NCBI GenBank assembly: GCA_025201365.1
Contig: JAIXMF010000007.1
Coordinates: forward strand, 372,001-436,000
Direction: 5' to 3'
From: Syncephalis plumigaleata
Taxonomy: Eukaryota; Zoopagomycota; Zoopagomycetes; Zoopagales; Piptocephalidaceae
DNA: 64,000 nucleotides
Notes under the pieces: generated by a model
Told to the model about the DNA's origin: nothing
Database searches by the model: none
What the model saw: the letters and a program-made list of their open reading frames with translations, nothing else
Shown here: one piece after another, positions 50,927-63,727 of the stretch
Numbering within the stretch: the first letter of the stretch is position 1
How the letters are laid out: each line of letters starts with the position of its first letter
Position numbers and translations under genes: made by a program

Positions 50927-53900
50927 CTAATAGCGAACACGCATAGTAGTCTGTCCTTGAGCACGCTCCTTACTTGATAGATACATGTCACCATCCACGA
51001 TGGCTGCATTAACACTACGTGCTGCTCGTTTAATTAGACCATCCCAATGCTCATCATAGGATAGTGTCTCGATATTACCGACGATAACGAGTAGACGGCG
51101 AGCACGCGTGATAGCAACGTTCAATCGACGCCAATCACTTAAAAAGCCTATTGTGCCATTGACATTAGCACGTACCGTACTCATGATAATAATGTCCTTC
51201 TCTCGTCCTTGGAATCCATCTACGGTGTGCACCTCGAGTGTTTCCTCTTCGCTCAACATGGAGGTTGGCATTGCTCCATTACCAGACGACGTACGTCACC
51301 ACTACTATTATTGTTATTCATCGTTGATGATGAGTGACGATAAGAAGAAGAGGAGGAGGAGGAAGCACCACCATGTCGATGATTATTCACAGATGGCAAC
51401 GCTACTCGTAGTTTCTTGAGTAGTCGCGAGTCATCTTGTACAATATCATGAATGGTTCGACGTTGTTCCGCGTAGGGTGTAATAATACCAATGTGCTTCA
51501 TGGATAAATCGGAATTGTGATCGAATAGATCGTATATCAACTCCATGACCACTTTGATCTCTTCTTCATTCTTGACCGATTTCGTACTTGCTCTTTTCTC
51601 GCTACTTCGTTTCAAATCGATAAATAGCACGGGTGGCAATACGGCACCTGCCATACCACTACCAGGTAGCCGGGTAGGGCAGGTAGGAATGGTACGGGTC
51701 GATCAAGCGGTTGAATACCATCACGTAGACGACCATCGTAAAACATTTCACTAGGAATGGCACAAATACCGGGATGCATACGATATTGCGTTTCTAACAT
51801 GACACTCGGCACCTCTATAATGATGATGGAGGGGGAGGAATAAGTAGCGTGAATAACCCGTATAATATGATATCAATACGAATGAGCAATAAGGAACAAT
51901 GAAGCTTACCTCGTCGTAGTAAACGATCGAACAATGATAGACTAAGTCCTTGTCGTCCTGCCTCACCGCTCATAATCACCGGTGGCAGCTGACAATGATC
52001 ACCCACAATAATCGCGTGTTGTGCTCCTTTAGCCAAGGGAATAATACATTCAGGTTCGGTACATTGAGATCCTTCATCAATAACCACTAATGAGAAACGA
52101 TAACCCTACATATATATATGAATATTAACAAATATGTAAATATATGTAATTACTAAGAATTACCTTTAGTTGACCTGATCCTGCACCAGTACATGTGGCA
52201 CAGACAACAGGACCTTGATCCAGAATATCGCTGGCTATCTTCATACTCAAATGACGTACAGTACTGGATGCCTTCTTAATATCCTTCAATACTATAACAT
52301 CCTTATTAGTATGTATACATTGATCGCTTAGACTATAATCACGAATAGACTTACCTCGACTAGGTTGACGACCATTGTTGCCATACTTATTCATCTTTCT
52401 TAATGCCTCCCAACTTTCTTGACATTCCTTCAACTGACTATACTCAGGATGCTCTGCCATCTTGCATCCATCGTGGCATGTTGTAAATCGGATCGAACAC
52501 GTGCCGCCACACCAGTACGAATTGCATTAACACCGGCATTGAGTAGACCCTCAAGTACTAGTAGATGAATATGATGATTAATCAACTATCTATTGGCTAG
52601 TTTATCCCTTTCTCCTCTTTACTTGCTTACAATTATCTACGGCAACATTTGTTTTGGCACACACTAGAATCGGTATACGTCCATCGGTTAATTCACGTAC
52701 AATTTGTACTAATTTCACAGTAGTCTATAATCAATCAATTAGAAGTTAATGAATAAATGATGATATTATAAACATGATTATTCATCATTTCTATTACCGT
52801 AGTTTTGCCTGTACCAGGTGGCTATTAACATACACACATATATAAAATACAATGATAGATTAGCTAGTATTAGTATAGGAATGATATAAACACTTACACC
52901 AACAATGAGTGAGAATCGATTGCGTAATGCCAACTTTACAGCGGATAACTGTGAATGATTCAAGCCTTTTTCTTGCTTTCTTTGTTCGTGTCTACCCTCA
53001 TTGTTACCATGTCGATTAGAAGGTGCAAGGATCGATTGTTCACTCTCTGAACTATTGATCCAATCTAGTAAACGTGGATATTCATTGAATATATCCGATG
53101 GTTTACCTATAATAGTAGATATTGATCATACTCGTCATTAGAATATACTATGAATACGAGATTGTTCTCATTCCTTACCAGCTAGTGCTCTCGTATCATG
53201 CGACACAAGTACATCCTTCAATGTGGTACCAATAAATAGGGAGCCTTCATTCTTGAGTGCCCGTGGATTGTCCGCCTTCATCAAGTAGTCTCCTTCTAGA
53301 TCATCACCGCGTTGCTCTTGATGACGCCGTTGCTTCTCTTGTCGACGAGCACCTCGTTCACGTACATCTTTACCGCTACCCTCTTGACACAGTGAGAGTA
53401 GAGCTTTCTCAATTCTATAAACAATAAGTGTTAGTATTATAATACACGTAAACAATAATAATGTCACTTACCTTTGATAGGGCAACGACGAGAATGCCTG
53501 ATCAATTCGCCAAGAACCTTCATCGATATCGGGTGGCACTTCTCGTGTTACCACACGTAACTCTCTTGGTGTCTTCTCCAACACAGTAACTTCGAATGCG
53601 TCCCTCTCCATGGGATGTTCTCGACTGATCTTTAGCATGTCACCTTGCATAAACGACATATACGGTAGATTATGACCCCTTCTCGTACGGAACACGAGTA
53701 GGTACATGCTGTAGAACTTGTCCTCCATTGTACCTATCATGTCAAGTAGAACGAGTCCTTCCTCGATAAGACGTTCCATACCCCATTCATTAAGTCGCAC
53801 TTCCATTTGATTCTCTTCCTCTTGTAATTCCATATCATTCAATGCCAAGAAACTATCATATAATGTCATTCGTTACATTAATCATTCATTCATTCATTCC

Positions 53901-55830
53901 TCATTCCTACTTACTGATATACGTATTTGGCCACTGTATCTTTGATATCCACACTTCCATCCCATTTCGGAACACAATCATCCGGCTCCATGATATTGAA
54001 ACCGCTTGCACCATTAGCATCGTACTGATTCTCCATTAGATTGTCATGGGCTGCATAATCATAAGGTGCCGCTATAGATTGTGCAGGTGATCTATGACTC
54101 ATATTACTCATAGTATCAGGAGGAGCAGTAACAACTTCGTTATAATGACGTGTTGGTGGTGGTCTATCATTACGTGGATACTCGTTGTATGGAGGACTCA
54201 TTGAACGTGGTGGTTCTGCTTGATGATAATGATTACGTGATCCTACATTCGATGTTGCGTAAGCATCATTATGATCATACGACGATTGATCTCGTTCATA
54301 TTGTCTATCATAACCAGGCCTTTGTCTAGTGGATGGATGTGAATACTCATTTCTTGATTCAAATGTAGATGGTGGTGGTGGTGGTTGATGTCGTCGAGAT
54401 GATGGTGCAGCAGATGTATTTGACATTGTATTACGTTCTAATCGACGTGGACCACGACGTTCTGCTGGTAATGATGCCACTGGTGGTGAATGATCAGGTA
54501 ATCCTCTAGATGTTATATTACTAGTTGTCGTGTTCATCATATTAGGTTGACGTGTCGTGTAAGATGATGAAGATTCATAGGATGGATTTATTGGCACTTG
54601 TTGATCAATAGGCGATGGTGATCTTTGATATACACGCTGTACTGGTTGTTGTCGCATTGGTTCCCTTGGTTGATCAATAGGTGATGGTGATCTTTGATAT
54701 CCTCGCTGTACTGGTTGTTGTCGCATTGGTTCCTTGGTTGATCATTATAACCACTATCACTATAATTGTTATTGTTATAGCTATCCTATAACTATGATGC
54801 TGCTCTGATGGATGTTGATGATGTTGATGATGTGGATGTTGATGAGGATATGTTTACTACTATAATTGCCATTACCATTATTGTATCCATTATTACTTCT
54901 CATATCAGAAGCCTCATAATAGGAACGATTATGTGGTGCAAGTCTTCTAGATGATGGTTCCACTGGATACTCGGGTTCATTATCTTCCATATTAGGTACA
55001 GCTTGATAAGTGTCACCATATCCATTATCATCATTATTGTAGTATTGCTGTTGCTGTTGCTGTGGATGTTGTGGTGGATGTGGATGTGGATGATTACTAT
55101 AGGAATGACTATTAGTTATCTAATATTACATATCATGTATTTGAATTACCTTGCTTTAGATGACATATCGTATCTATACGATTGATTCTCTGGCCTATCC
55201 TGAGTGACTACTTCATCAGTGCGTGTATTCAATTTATCAAATTGATTCTTTAAATCATCTATACCATCATCACATTTATGAATTGAAGATGGCAGTATTG
55301 GTGGAGATGGTGGTTGTTGCGGTGGCTGTGGATCTTTCCATGATGATGCTCTATCCTCCATGAATGGTTCCACTGTATTCGTAACAGCTGGTGTGTCACC
55401 CCATGGTGTACTCACTACATCTTTACTAACAGGACCCCAACCTGCATCTGCTACATCCTCCTTGACTTGACCCCAGCCTGTCTCTACCGGTGAACTAGGT
55501 TGATTATAAGGATGACTACCCCAATCAGATGGTATATCCGATGATGGTAGTGGTTGATCATTGCCATCTGGATAATCTACATGATTAATCATTGTTATAT
55601 TTTATAATAGAATAGAATATTGTTATAAGCAGTCATATATATATATATATATATACTGTAATTGACTTACCACTAGGTGACATATAGTTATTGCCTTTAG
55701 ACTGATTACGACCTCCTCCTCCTCTTCCACGACGACGTCCATTATTGTTGTTGTTGTTGTTATTGTGGTTATTACCTTTCATCGGTGTCGTATAACGACC
55801 TTTATTCGGTCGTGCTAATTGACTACTCAT
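50927..55830 (-). CDS. IGHMBP2/Hcs1-like SF1B helicase with RGG/WG-rich N-terminal extension
   Basis: Start at [20 protein letters not shown], then an Asn run and an RGG-type segment ([13 protein letters not shown]). The next exon has four Trp-Gly motifs in about 45 residues (SDWGSH, TGWGQV, AGWGPV, TPWGDT). Long Gln/Pro/Tyr/Arg-rich disorder follows, with a 23-residue direct repeat ([17 protein letters not shown]). The helicase resembles IGHMBP2/Hcs1: [62 protein letters not shown]-type Walker [13 protein letters not shown] (Walker B), [44 protein letters not shown] and [19 protein letters not shown]1's CH domain is absent. At least five points need one base restored, including one repeat copy with CC where its twin has CCC. 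Probable RNA/DNA translocase. Confidence 0.82.
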
Positions 55831-56103
55831 TGAGATATCAAGGTTATTTGAAAAGATATACTGCACAAGCACACACACACGGTCACTAAAAATAGACAAA
55901 TAGAAAAAAGTGTAAAGAAAAGGTGTAATAGATAATAGAAAAAAGCGTTGCGTATTATGTAGTTGTTCACTTAACCAACCCTATCCAATCTCAATGGTGA
56001 CACTCATTGATCTATTAATAGCTTATCACGCTTTTGATGTCTCTACTTAATATCCCCCTATTTACAACGACGTGTATTCGTGTTCTTTTCTCTCTATTAC
56101 ACC
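55831..56103. promoter_or_regulatory. Divergent promoter region, helicase and COG4
   Basis: 272 bp between two divergent starts, so it must serve both genes. Contains an A-rich stretch on the helicase side and a pyrimidine-rich CTTTTCTCTCTATTACACC leader directly before the COG4 ATG. Confidence 0.4.
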
Positions 56104-59100
56104 ATGAATATATTGACTGGAGTAGCAACAACAATAACAACAACAAGTGCAATGACAACACTTGACCACGTCAAACAGTTGACAACACTAGACGAGTTAG
56201 AAACCAATTGGTTACAAGTTGAACAACAAAAGCATTTATTGGTCAAGGCACTGGGTGAACAACAACAACAGTATGTCGTATTAGCGAGTGTACTCGATCA
56301 ACTAAGTGATCTCAAGTAAGTGAATAGAATAGCAATAATTGTAATAATAACATATATACACACGCTTAGAACGAATATCGATGACTTGTATGGCAATACG
56401 GGTGAACTAGCCGAGGACATGCATAAGGCAGTGGAAAAGGGGCAAGCACAAATGGAGTCAGTACATAAACTGGATGAAGAACAGGTAAATGATGCTTTAC
56501 TACAAATGAACTAAATAGACTCTTGATAATAATGACCATCATCTCTCATTGTATATAGCGTAAGATAAAACAATCTATTCAGCAATTGCATGATATAGAG
56601 GAATTACAGGCAGGTAGATATATTCGATTCTAATGTAGACAATCATTAAGCAAATGTGTATACACTTATCAGGATTGTATTACCGGTACTTTGGAGTGTT
56701 TATCACTAAAGGATTATGATAAAGCAGCAGTACATTTATATCGTTCAACAAAGTTATCCTCTGTACTCGATAGTCATCTAGCTCATCTTGCTATGGTATG
56801 TAATAGATATATGTAATGCTGCTTTCTTGGATCGACTATGTTCTAATTAATGCTATTGCAATGTTATTAGCCTATAGGACGTGAAGATGAATCGCCTAAA
56901 GATGTATTGAATCAGGCTCGAGTGGAACTACGTCGTATTATACAGGATGAATTCGCCGAGGCAGTACGTAATTACAATCAAGAGGCTATTCGTCGTTTCT
57001 TCAAATTATTCCCCATGATGGTGAGGACACGCTTGGTCTAATTCTATACGCCGACTTTCTATGCTCGTTAATATCCGATCGATGTAAGGAGCATCAAACA
57101 GATCGATCAGGTAAGAATGCACGATGTACACACTCGATGTATGATACTTACTAATGAGATGACTATTAGGACCGAAATCAACACAAGTGAAACTCACCGA
57201 ATTATACGAGATGATTGCCATGATTATCGATCATCATTACCCGTTGGTCGAGACGAATTATGGTCCTGGTCGTATGTTGTACATTATCTATCGTATACAA
57301 CGAGAAGTTGACACACAAGCGAGTATTCTGCTTGATAGTTTCCATGAAGAGTATAAGGTTGATCAATTGGTAGGTGATTCATTACGGATTAGATAAGTGA
57401 CATATCTCATCTCATTGTATTGTATTTCATTCTTTTCTTAGTTAACAAATATTGAACAAGAAATGAAACAGCGTAAATTACCTAGTGTAAAGTCAGCATT
57501 TGAATTTGTTAGTGGAAAGAGTGCGAGTAATACACCTGCCGTGTCAGTCACCAATGATACAAGTATTGATTTACGTCAATTGGATCGATTCCTTAAGGAG
57601 TTGACTACAATGAGTCAGAAAACTGAGATATATCGTCGATTCATAATAGGAAGAGCAAAGGTAACATCTAGCAAGTGGATCATGTTGTAGGAAGCATAGC
57701 TAAGAAGCTTTATCTTGATTACTATTATATAGACTGAATTGGAAACACTAGCTGAGGATGAGATTGAACAACGTGCCGACTTGCAAGAAGCAAGCTTGGC
57801 CCTGGATACTACCGGCCTACTACAGAATAGTCGTCTTACCTCGAGTATGACCACATTACTGCGTCATTATTTACAAGTTGAACGTTACTTTGCACGTAAA
57901 TCAGTGACTAAGGTAGGATTATATCATCATCACCATCATCGGCTGTCTTTATCCTTATTCGTAGCTTTGTATATTGATCACGTAATTAGGTGTTGCAAAT
58001 GGATGAGGCGAATGACACGGACAAAACATCAACTAGTCTTGAGGACGTGTTCTTTATCCTGAAGAATTGCTGTCGACGTGCCATTACACTGTGTCATGTT
58101 AACAGTGGTGTGCCAGCCCTTAAACTACTAGTACGGATTATTGAGGTTGACTATCTACGTATTCTACATCAGCAACTCGATATGACCACCAGTCAACTGG
58201 ATCCAAAAGATGCACGTCGAGGACATATGGCAAGTAACTATCATGATCAATATGCTCGATCACTCACTAATACATCATTATTCACTATAGATATGTTTAA
58301 ATAACATGGAGGTATCATGGTAAATAACATGACCATCATTCATGACGTATTTACTAATACAACATGTACAGCGAATATATGTCGAAACTAGCGAGTGAAC
58401 TGCAGATACTTTAACATCCCTAGAGAACATGTATACCACAGATGATTTTGAGGTAATGACACGTACTCTAGACATACTACCCGTATTAGAAAAGAAAACA
58501 CGTACTATTCTCGAGGTGAGTAGGCATGACATACATTATTCAATCATTTACTGATCATTATTATTAGGAAAGCGTTGAGGAATATTTTGAGCAACATTTG
58601 CAGAACAAGCTATACACACTAGTACAACGACTATTCAAACCGACTCGCTACCTATTGACAGAGATCAGTTATGAAGAGCAAGAATTGAATGATAACACGG
58701 CATCTAGATTTATCGCAGAAGTTGAAACATTACTAGCACCATACTACGTAAGTAATGAGTGCATCGAATCTACACATAAACACTCGTAGAAACTAATGCT
58801 ATTTCGTATAAATATATATATATACATAGAATACACTTACTACTACGAATTGGTCAATAGTCTATCGATTAGTGCATGTTCCATTATTGAGGCATTGGAA
58901 TCGATACTCTACAATGCACGTATCAATCAGGTACTTTTTATAGTTGAGGAATATCTTCTTAGTCTTGTAATTAATCATTGTCATTCATTAATGCTAGCTG
59001 GGTGCATTGCAAGTGGACAAGGATATACGCGCATTAAGCTCGTTCCTCATCAACAAACGACCTATTAAATGTCCTATAGTGAATGAACGAGTAGAACGAT

Positions 59101-59454
59101 TGAACGAGATCAACATGCTACTCACGCTGGATGACGTAAGTCATAGCATAGCGTAGTTACTATATGATAGTTCATTAGTATTAATACTTGATAATGATGC
59201 AATTAGATAGATGATCTTAAGGAGATGATGGATCCAGAGAGTAATCAACAATTATGCGAACGGTTATCCGCTCATGAAATTCGTAGAACATTATCATTAA
59301 GGTGAATGAACTAGAATGACAAGCAATGATTTACTATGAATACATCTTACTAATACAAACGATATCGAATAGAGTTGATTTTTCAAAGGATAAAATAGCC
59401 AGCTATCTCTTTAGCGGATACATTGTGTATAGCATTTATTACATACTAATCTAG
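56104..59454 (+). CDS. COG4: Conserved oligomeric Golgi complex subunit 4
   Basis: Subunit of the COG tether for retrograde vesicles at the Golgi. N-terminal coiled coils (LDELETNWLQVEQQKHLLVK; EDMHKAVEKGQAQMESVHKL) lead to LECLSLKDYDKAAVHLYRST and LNQARVELRRIIQDEFAEAV, RFFKLFP, the order of COG4. The middle has LYEMIAMIIDHHYPLVETNY, RMLYIIYRIQREVDTQ and LEDVFFILKNCCRRAITL. The C-terminus has LGALQVDKDIRALSSFL, LTLDDIDDLKEMMD and LRVDFSKDKIASYLF. One base appears missing near 57018, and exon joins around 58300-58450 are unclear. COG4 is favoured over COG3 because of these C-terminal blocks. Confidence 0.85.
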
Positions 59455-61395
59455 TAAATAAATTGATACCACTTTATGTATGTTCACGTGTCTATCAAAT
59501 ACGATAAGTAAAGCAGCAATGTATATGCTTGCCATTTTGATACAATGATTCGCTACTGCTCTAACATGCAAGCAGACCTATGCATCACATACTAGCGTGT
59601 CATGGATAAACGTGTATTCTGCGGAGATATGCTGTGGAACCATTCTGTATGTGCGCGTTGTCGCGATAACAAGTCAAATCAACACGTTTGTTTGGTGGAA
59701 ATGGTGAGACAAAGGTTTCACCCAATTCAACCGTGCTCGAATCAATCAATGACATTCACTCACTCATTCAAATGTACGAGATGATAAGAGTATAAGGGAA
59801 CGTGTCTCACTTTTATATGATTCACTATTATACTATTCAATGTCTAGTGATGAGATGACTGCATTAATAACCTTGGATAATAGCAATGAATAGACTCAGT
59901 CGATTGATGACACACACACACGACTACTAGGCCATGATTGTCATTGACACCATAAAAAGAACGGCAAATGTGACGTGCTGCCCGCTTTTTCCCACTTACC
60001 ACTTGTCCGTTTATCCATCATCATCACCGTCATCATCACCATTGTCATTCCCCACATCACATCTTTTTTGTCATTCTATCCTACTCCATTCTATTCTATC
60101 CTATTCACTACTACTACTACTACTACATATCTTTACTGTATCGCGTGTACTCTCAACAAGTTCATCTTCACTCGCTTATATTGATATTGCTCTACTATAG
60201 GCGATAGTTCGACATATTCTTTACCTTCATTGTTGTTGCTGTTTTGCTTATTGAGTGTGCGATTGACTTGCTCACTCATTCTTATGCAAATTTAGGCGCT
60301 GCCTTGTAATTAGTCACTTATAAATTACTATTGCTGCTACCGCTATTATTACTGAACCAGACAACCAGACAACCAGACAACCGAATAACTCACAGCTGCA
60401 CAACCGTGTAAAACCTTACGGCAAAGCTTTCCTACCAAGTTACTACTACTACTACTACCATTGATATCCTACATATACCTCTCTCCTTTTATCCTTGGCT
60501 TTCTCTCTTCTCTCCCTATCCCTACTTATCCATCTGCCTATTATTTGTGGCTCTGCACTCCTTTTGCGTACCTGTTGTTTTATTGTGTTTTTTACCTGTT
60601 CTTCTTTATTCTAGTGTGACTTTTTTCCCTATTCAATTTATTAACTAGCAGTGTTGCAACTGTGCACATACTACATCAATCGCGCGTTACTCTTCTATTG
60701 CCATTGTGTGCAGTGCTCATTCCCATAGTCATTCATCATAGTCATCTATCATCATCATCATCATCATCGTTGTTATCATCGTCATTGATATCTAATCATT
60801 TACTATTCTCTATACGTAAGACACACACATACAACAACAACAATAACAACGACGACGACGATATATTAACTTGAAATATCCATTGATTCTCTCTTACTTT
60901 TCTTATTGATCAATTCATCGAATAAGTAATAGTAGTTGGTTCATTCGAAACTACAATATCATCATCATCATCATTATCGATATCGATACTTGATCTATAA
61001 CTTATTGTCGCTTCTCTCTTTCTATATATCCTTTTCTATTGTCATCACACGTGTGTATGTATGCTTGTTCAGGCCTATTTTACACAATTACCGCGCATTG
61101 ATTGATATACATACATACGTCGTTAAACCGAATATTACTTTCATTAGTAAGAACGACGTGCCCACGACTAACCTGTAACTTGCAAGTACACCACAATCCT
61201 TGATACTTTTGCTCTTGCTTTACCTTACGAACCATCATCGTATTTCTTTTATTGCTTTGATTTACAAAGTTATCGTATTAGTTAGTTAGTTAGTTAGTAT
61301 ACACACATACGCTACTACTACTACTACTACTATTGAAACAGACTTGAGATATCACCGTTCATCCTGTTTATTCATTACTATCATTAGTAGTAACA
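59455..61395. other. Long spacer and 5' leader
   Basis: Nearly 2 kb. Many microsatellites: (ATC/TCA) runs near 60020-60060 and 60745-60780, (TAC)n near 60105-60125 and 60443-60461, AACCAGACAACCAGACAACC near 60355-60380, (TTAG)n near 61277-61297 and (CTA)n near 61310-61332. A 60-codon Cys-containing frame at 59602-59784 is probably chance. The last part is likely the leader and promoter of the gene at 61396. Confidence 0.5.
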
Positions 61396-62268
61396 ATGAA
61401 CAATCGCAAGATTAGCATGGATGAAGATACCAGTCGTCCTCTTCCTGTACAAATTCCAGAACGACGACGTACAGTATCATTGGGTGGGTTACGCCATTTC
61501 TACGAAAGTATTGGTGGTGGCGGCGGTAATGCCAATACTGCTGCTGCTGTCGTTGGTGGTGGTGGTGGCACAAATCAGTATCCCGCCTTTGGTATGCTAC
61601 GTGACATGAGTGGCAGCAGTCCACTTACTTCTTATTCAGCGAGTAACTCGATGCCTAATCAGCCCACTAGTTATTTTAATGGTCACTCACCTGTTTCTGA
61701 CACGTTACCGTCACCGACAGGCGTTGGTCTAAGCGGTCTACTACGTCGTGCCTCCTGGATTGAGGGTGCCGGTACTAACACGGATATAGCACGTATTGGT
61801 GGTCTGACACCCTATGGTACACAGGGTCGTAACAATAATCAGCATCACACGAGTGGTAATAATAGTGGTCAGCATCTATTCAACTCGCTCCCTAATAGAA
61901 TGCGACGACCTGGTGTACTACGTCAAAGTTCAGACGTGCCCGCTACTCGTGCTCCTCCTATCCATCCTGACAACGATCATTCTTCTAGCGGTAATGGTAA
62001 TGCTATTATGCATAACACGAAGGTAGAGAATACGACCGGTCCTCCCGACACAGTGGCTGGCGGCGGCGGTGGTGGTCATCCATTTGTAAAGGCACGCTCC
62101 GAGAGTGCACTCAAATCCATTAGTGCCAAGGGATTCACGCCTGCACACGTAGGAGCTAATGGACAACAGGCTCATCCGCGTGTATCAGCACTGACAGCTC
62201 CTACGGCACGCAAGTCTACTAATGCGCAGGAACGAATTCAGGACCAGAACGACCTGCTACTCCCATGA
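61396..62268 (+). CDS. Low-complexity protein with basophilic kinase motifs
   Basis: Single exon of 290 residues starting MNNRKISMDEDTSRPLPVQI. Rich in Gly, Ser and Asn, without a recognisable fold. Spaced along it are potential PKA/AGC sites and 14-3-3-like contexts: ERRRTVSLGGL (about residue 23), LLRRASWIEG (about 115), VLRQSSDVPA (about 175) and KARSESALKS (about 230). I do not recognise the gene. It behaves like a disordered phosphoprotein, perhaps a cAMP/PKA effector. Single-exon structure is unusual in this window, so it may be incomplete at the C-terminus. Confidence 0.6.
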   Translation: MNNRKISMDEDTSRPLPVQIPERRRTVSLGGLRHFYESIGGGGGNANTAAAVVGGGGGTNQYPAFGMLRDMSGSSPLTSYSASNSMPNQPTSYFNGHSPVSDTLPSPTGVGLSGLLRRASWIEGAGTNTDIARIGGLTPYGTQGRNNNQHHTSGNNSGQHLFNSLPNRMRRPGVLRQSSDVPATRAPPIHPDNDHSSSGNGNAIMHNTKVENTTGPPDTVAGGGGGGHPFVKARSESALKSISAKGFTPAHVGANGQQAHPRVSALTAPTARKSTNAQERIQDQNDLLLP

Positions 62269-62590
62269 GTAATATGATACTTTCGGGACAAATGCTCGAC
62301 TAGACTAGACTAGACTAGATTAGTTCCATTCTATCATATACTAGTGTATATGATGTATGTGATAACAGATACATAGATAGATACATACATAGTCTATAGT
62401 AGTTTGTTTGTAGAGATGATGATCGTATTAGCTATTTTGCTAATAACAATAAATTGGACATAGTACTTGTGAAGCATAATGCATTCTTTTATATTTATTT
62501 GTATTGTTATTGCAGATCTATCCAGCAACAATATTATCTCCCTTCCTTTCTTAATTTCTGATCTACCAAATAAACATGCTAGACTCCATC

Positions 62591-63727
62591 CTAGTCTTGC
62601 TTCGTTACTATTTCACAATGAGCACCGCGTCTTTCCACGTCTAGTACACGTGCATCACTCTCGATATTGTGTGACTTGAAGACATTGCATATTTCCGAGC
62701 ATAGTGCCTTAGTGTCTGCTTGATCATCAACGAGTGCTAGAACAGTGGGACCAGAGCCACTTATGCACACACCAAGTAATCCGGGTCGAGCAGAGGGCGT
62801 TAATGTCTCGAGTAACGTATCCATACCGGGAATCTATAACATAAAATAAAATAGATACATACATCGATTACAATCATTTACTATCAACAATTAATTGCTG
62901 TTCCCTTACCAATGATTTACGATATGGCTGATGAATACGATCTTGCATAGCACGATGTACTTGTTCCGCGTCCAATTCCACTGCTCCCAATGCTGCAGTC
63001 AATTGTGTAATACGTTGTAGATTGAATATCTATAATGCCAATGTATATCAATAAGCTATCCCTGAATAGAATGATCTATCTCACTTACAACATCATTAAG
63101 GCTGTATTGTTTAGGCAGGACACCACGTGCATCCTCGGTTTTAACTTCGAATCGTGGACTCACGGTAATTGCACGTACACTAGCATTGATGGGTAAGCGA
63201 GCGAATCCGGCCTTTCCCTCCACGTCAGTCCAACAAGCGACCCAACCACCAGCAAGTGCCGCTGTCACATTGTCAGGATGATGCTCGATCGCGAGACATT
63301 CTTTTAAACGTGTCTCCATGCTTAAATTGAGCTGACCAAGTGTATCACCTAGTACGATACCGGCAACTACGGCAGCACCCGACGAGCCTAGACCACGACC
63401 GAGTGGAATTGGATTATCAACGCGTATTTGCACATTCTGCGGTATTGCTTTTACATCCGCATATCGTACAATCAAGTCTGCCGCCGTTTTAGTAATGAGA
63501 TTACGATATGGCTCAAGTGGTACGGTATCCGCACTGTCACCGGTGTAACAAAGTGTCCAGCTTGACAATACATCGACGATACTGTCCGTCGAGGTATGCT
63601 GCGTGCTGTTCACGTCATAGTCTGCTTCAACGGTAAGGTAGAGTGATAGGGCTAGACCCATCACGTCGAATCCCGGACCAATATTAGAAGTGGAGGCCGG
63701 TACGGTAATGCGAATACGTTGACTCAT
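62591..63727 (-). CDS. THR1: Homoserine kinase
   Basis: GHMP-family kinase phosphorylating L-homoserine on the way to threonine, a fungal and plant step absent in animals. Exons 63089-63727, 62910-63029 and 62591-62833 total 1002 nt, giving 333 residues with no break. N-terminal KITVP-like strand (IRITVPASTSNIGPGFDVMG), ATP-binding PIPLGRGLGSSGAAVVAG, EHHPDNVTAALAGGW and the C-terminal GVCISGSGPTVLALV loop are all as in the family; the length is near that of budding yeast Thr1. Cytosolic. Convergent with the gene at 61396. Confidence 0.97.

Noticed and set aside
50927-55830. UPF1 orthologue
   Set aside because: The helicase core is UPF1-like, but the CH zinc domain is absent and the region before the core matches the IGHMBP2/Hcs1 pattern better.
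56104-59454. COG3 instead of COG4
   Set aside because: First impression from the N-terminal coiled coils; the middle and C-terminal blocks fit COG4.
59602-59784. 60-codon Cys-containing frame as a small secreted protein
   Set aside because: No signal peptide, no clear promoter or neighbours; likely chance in a spacer.
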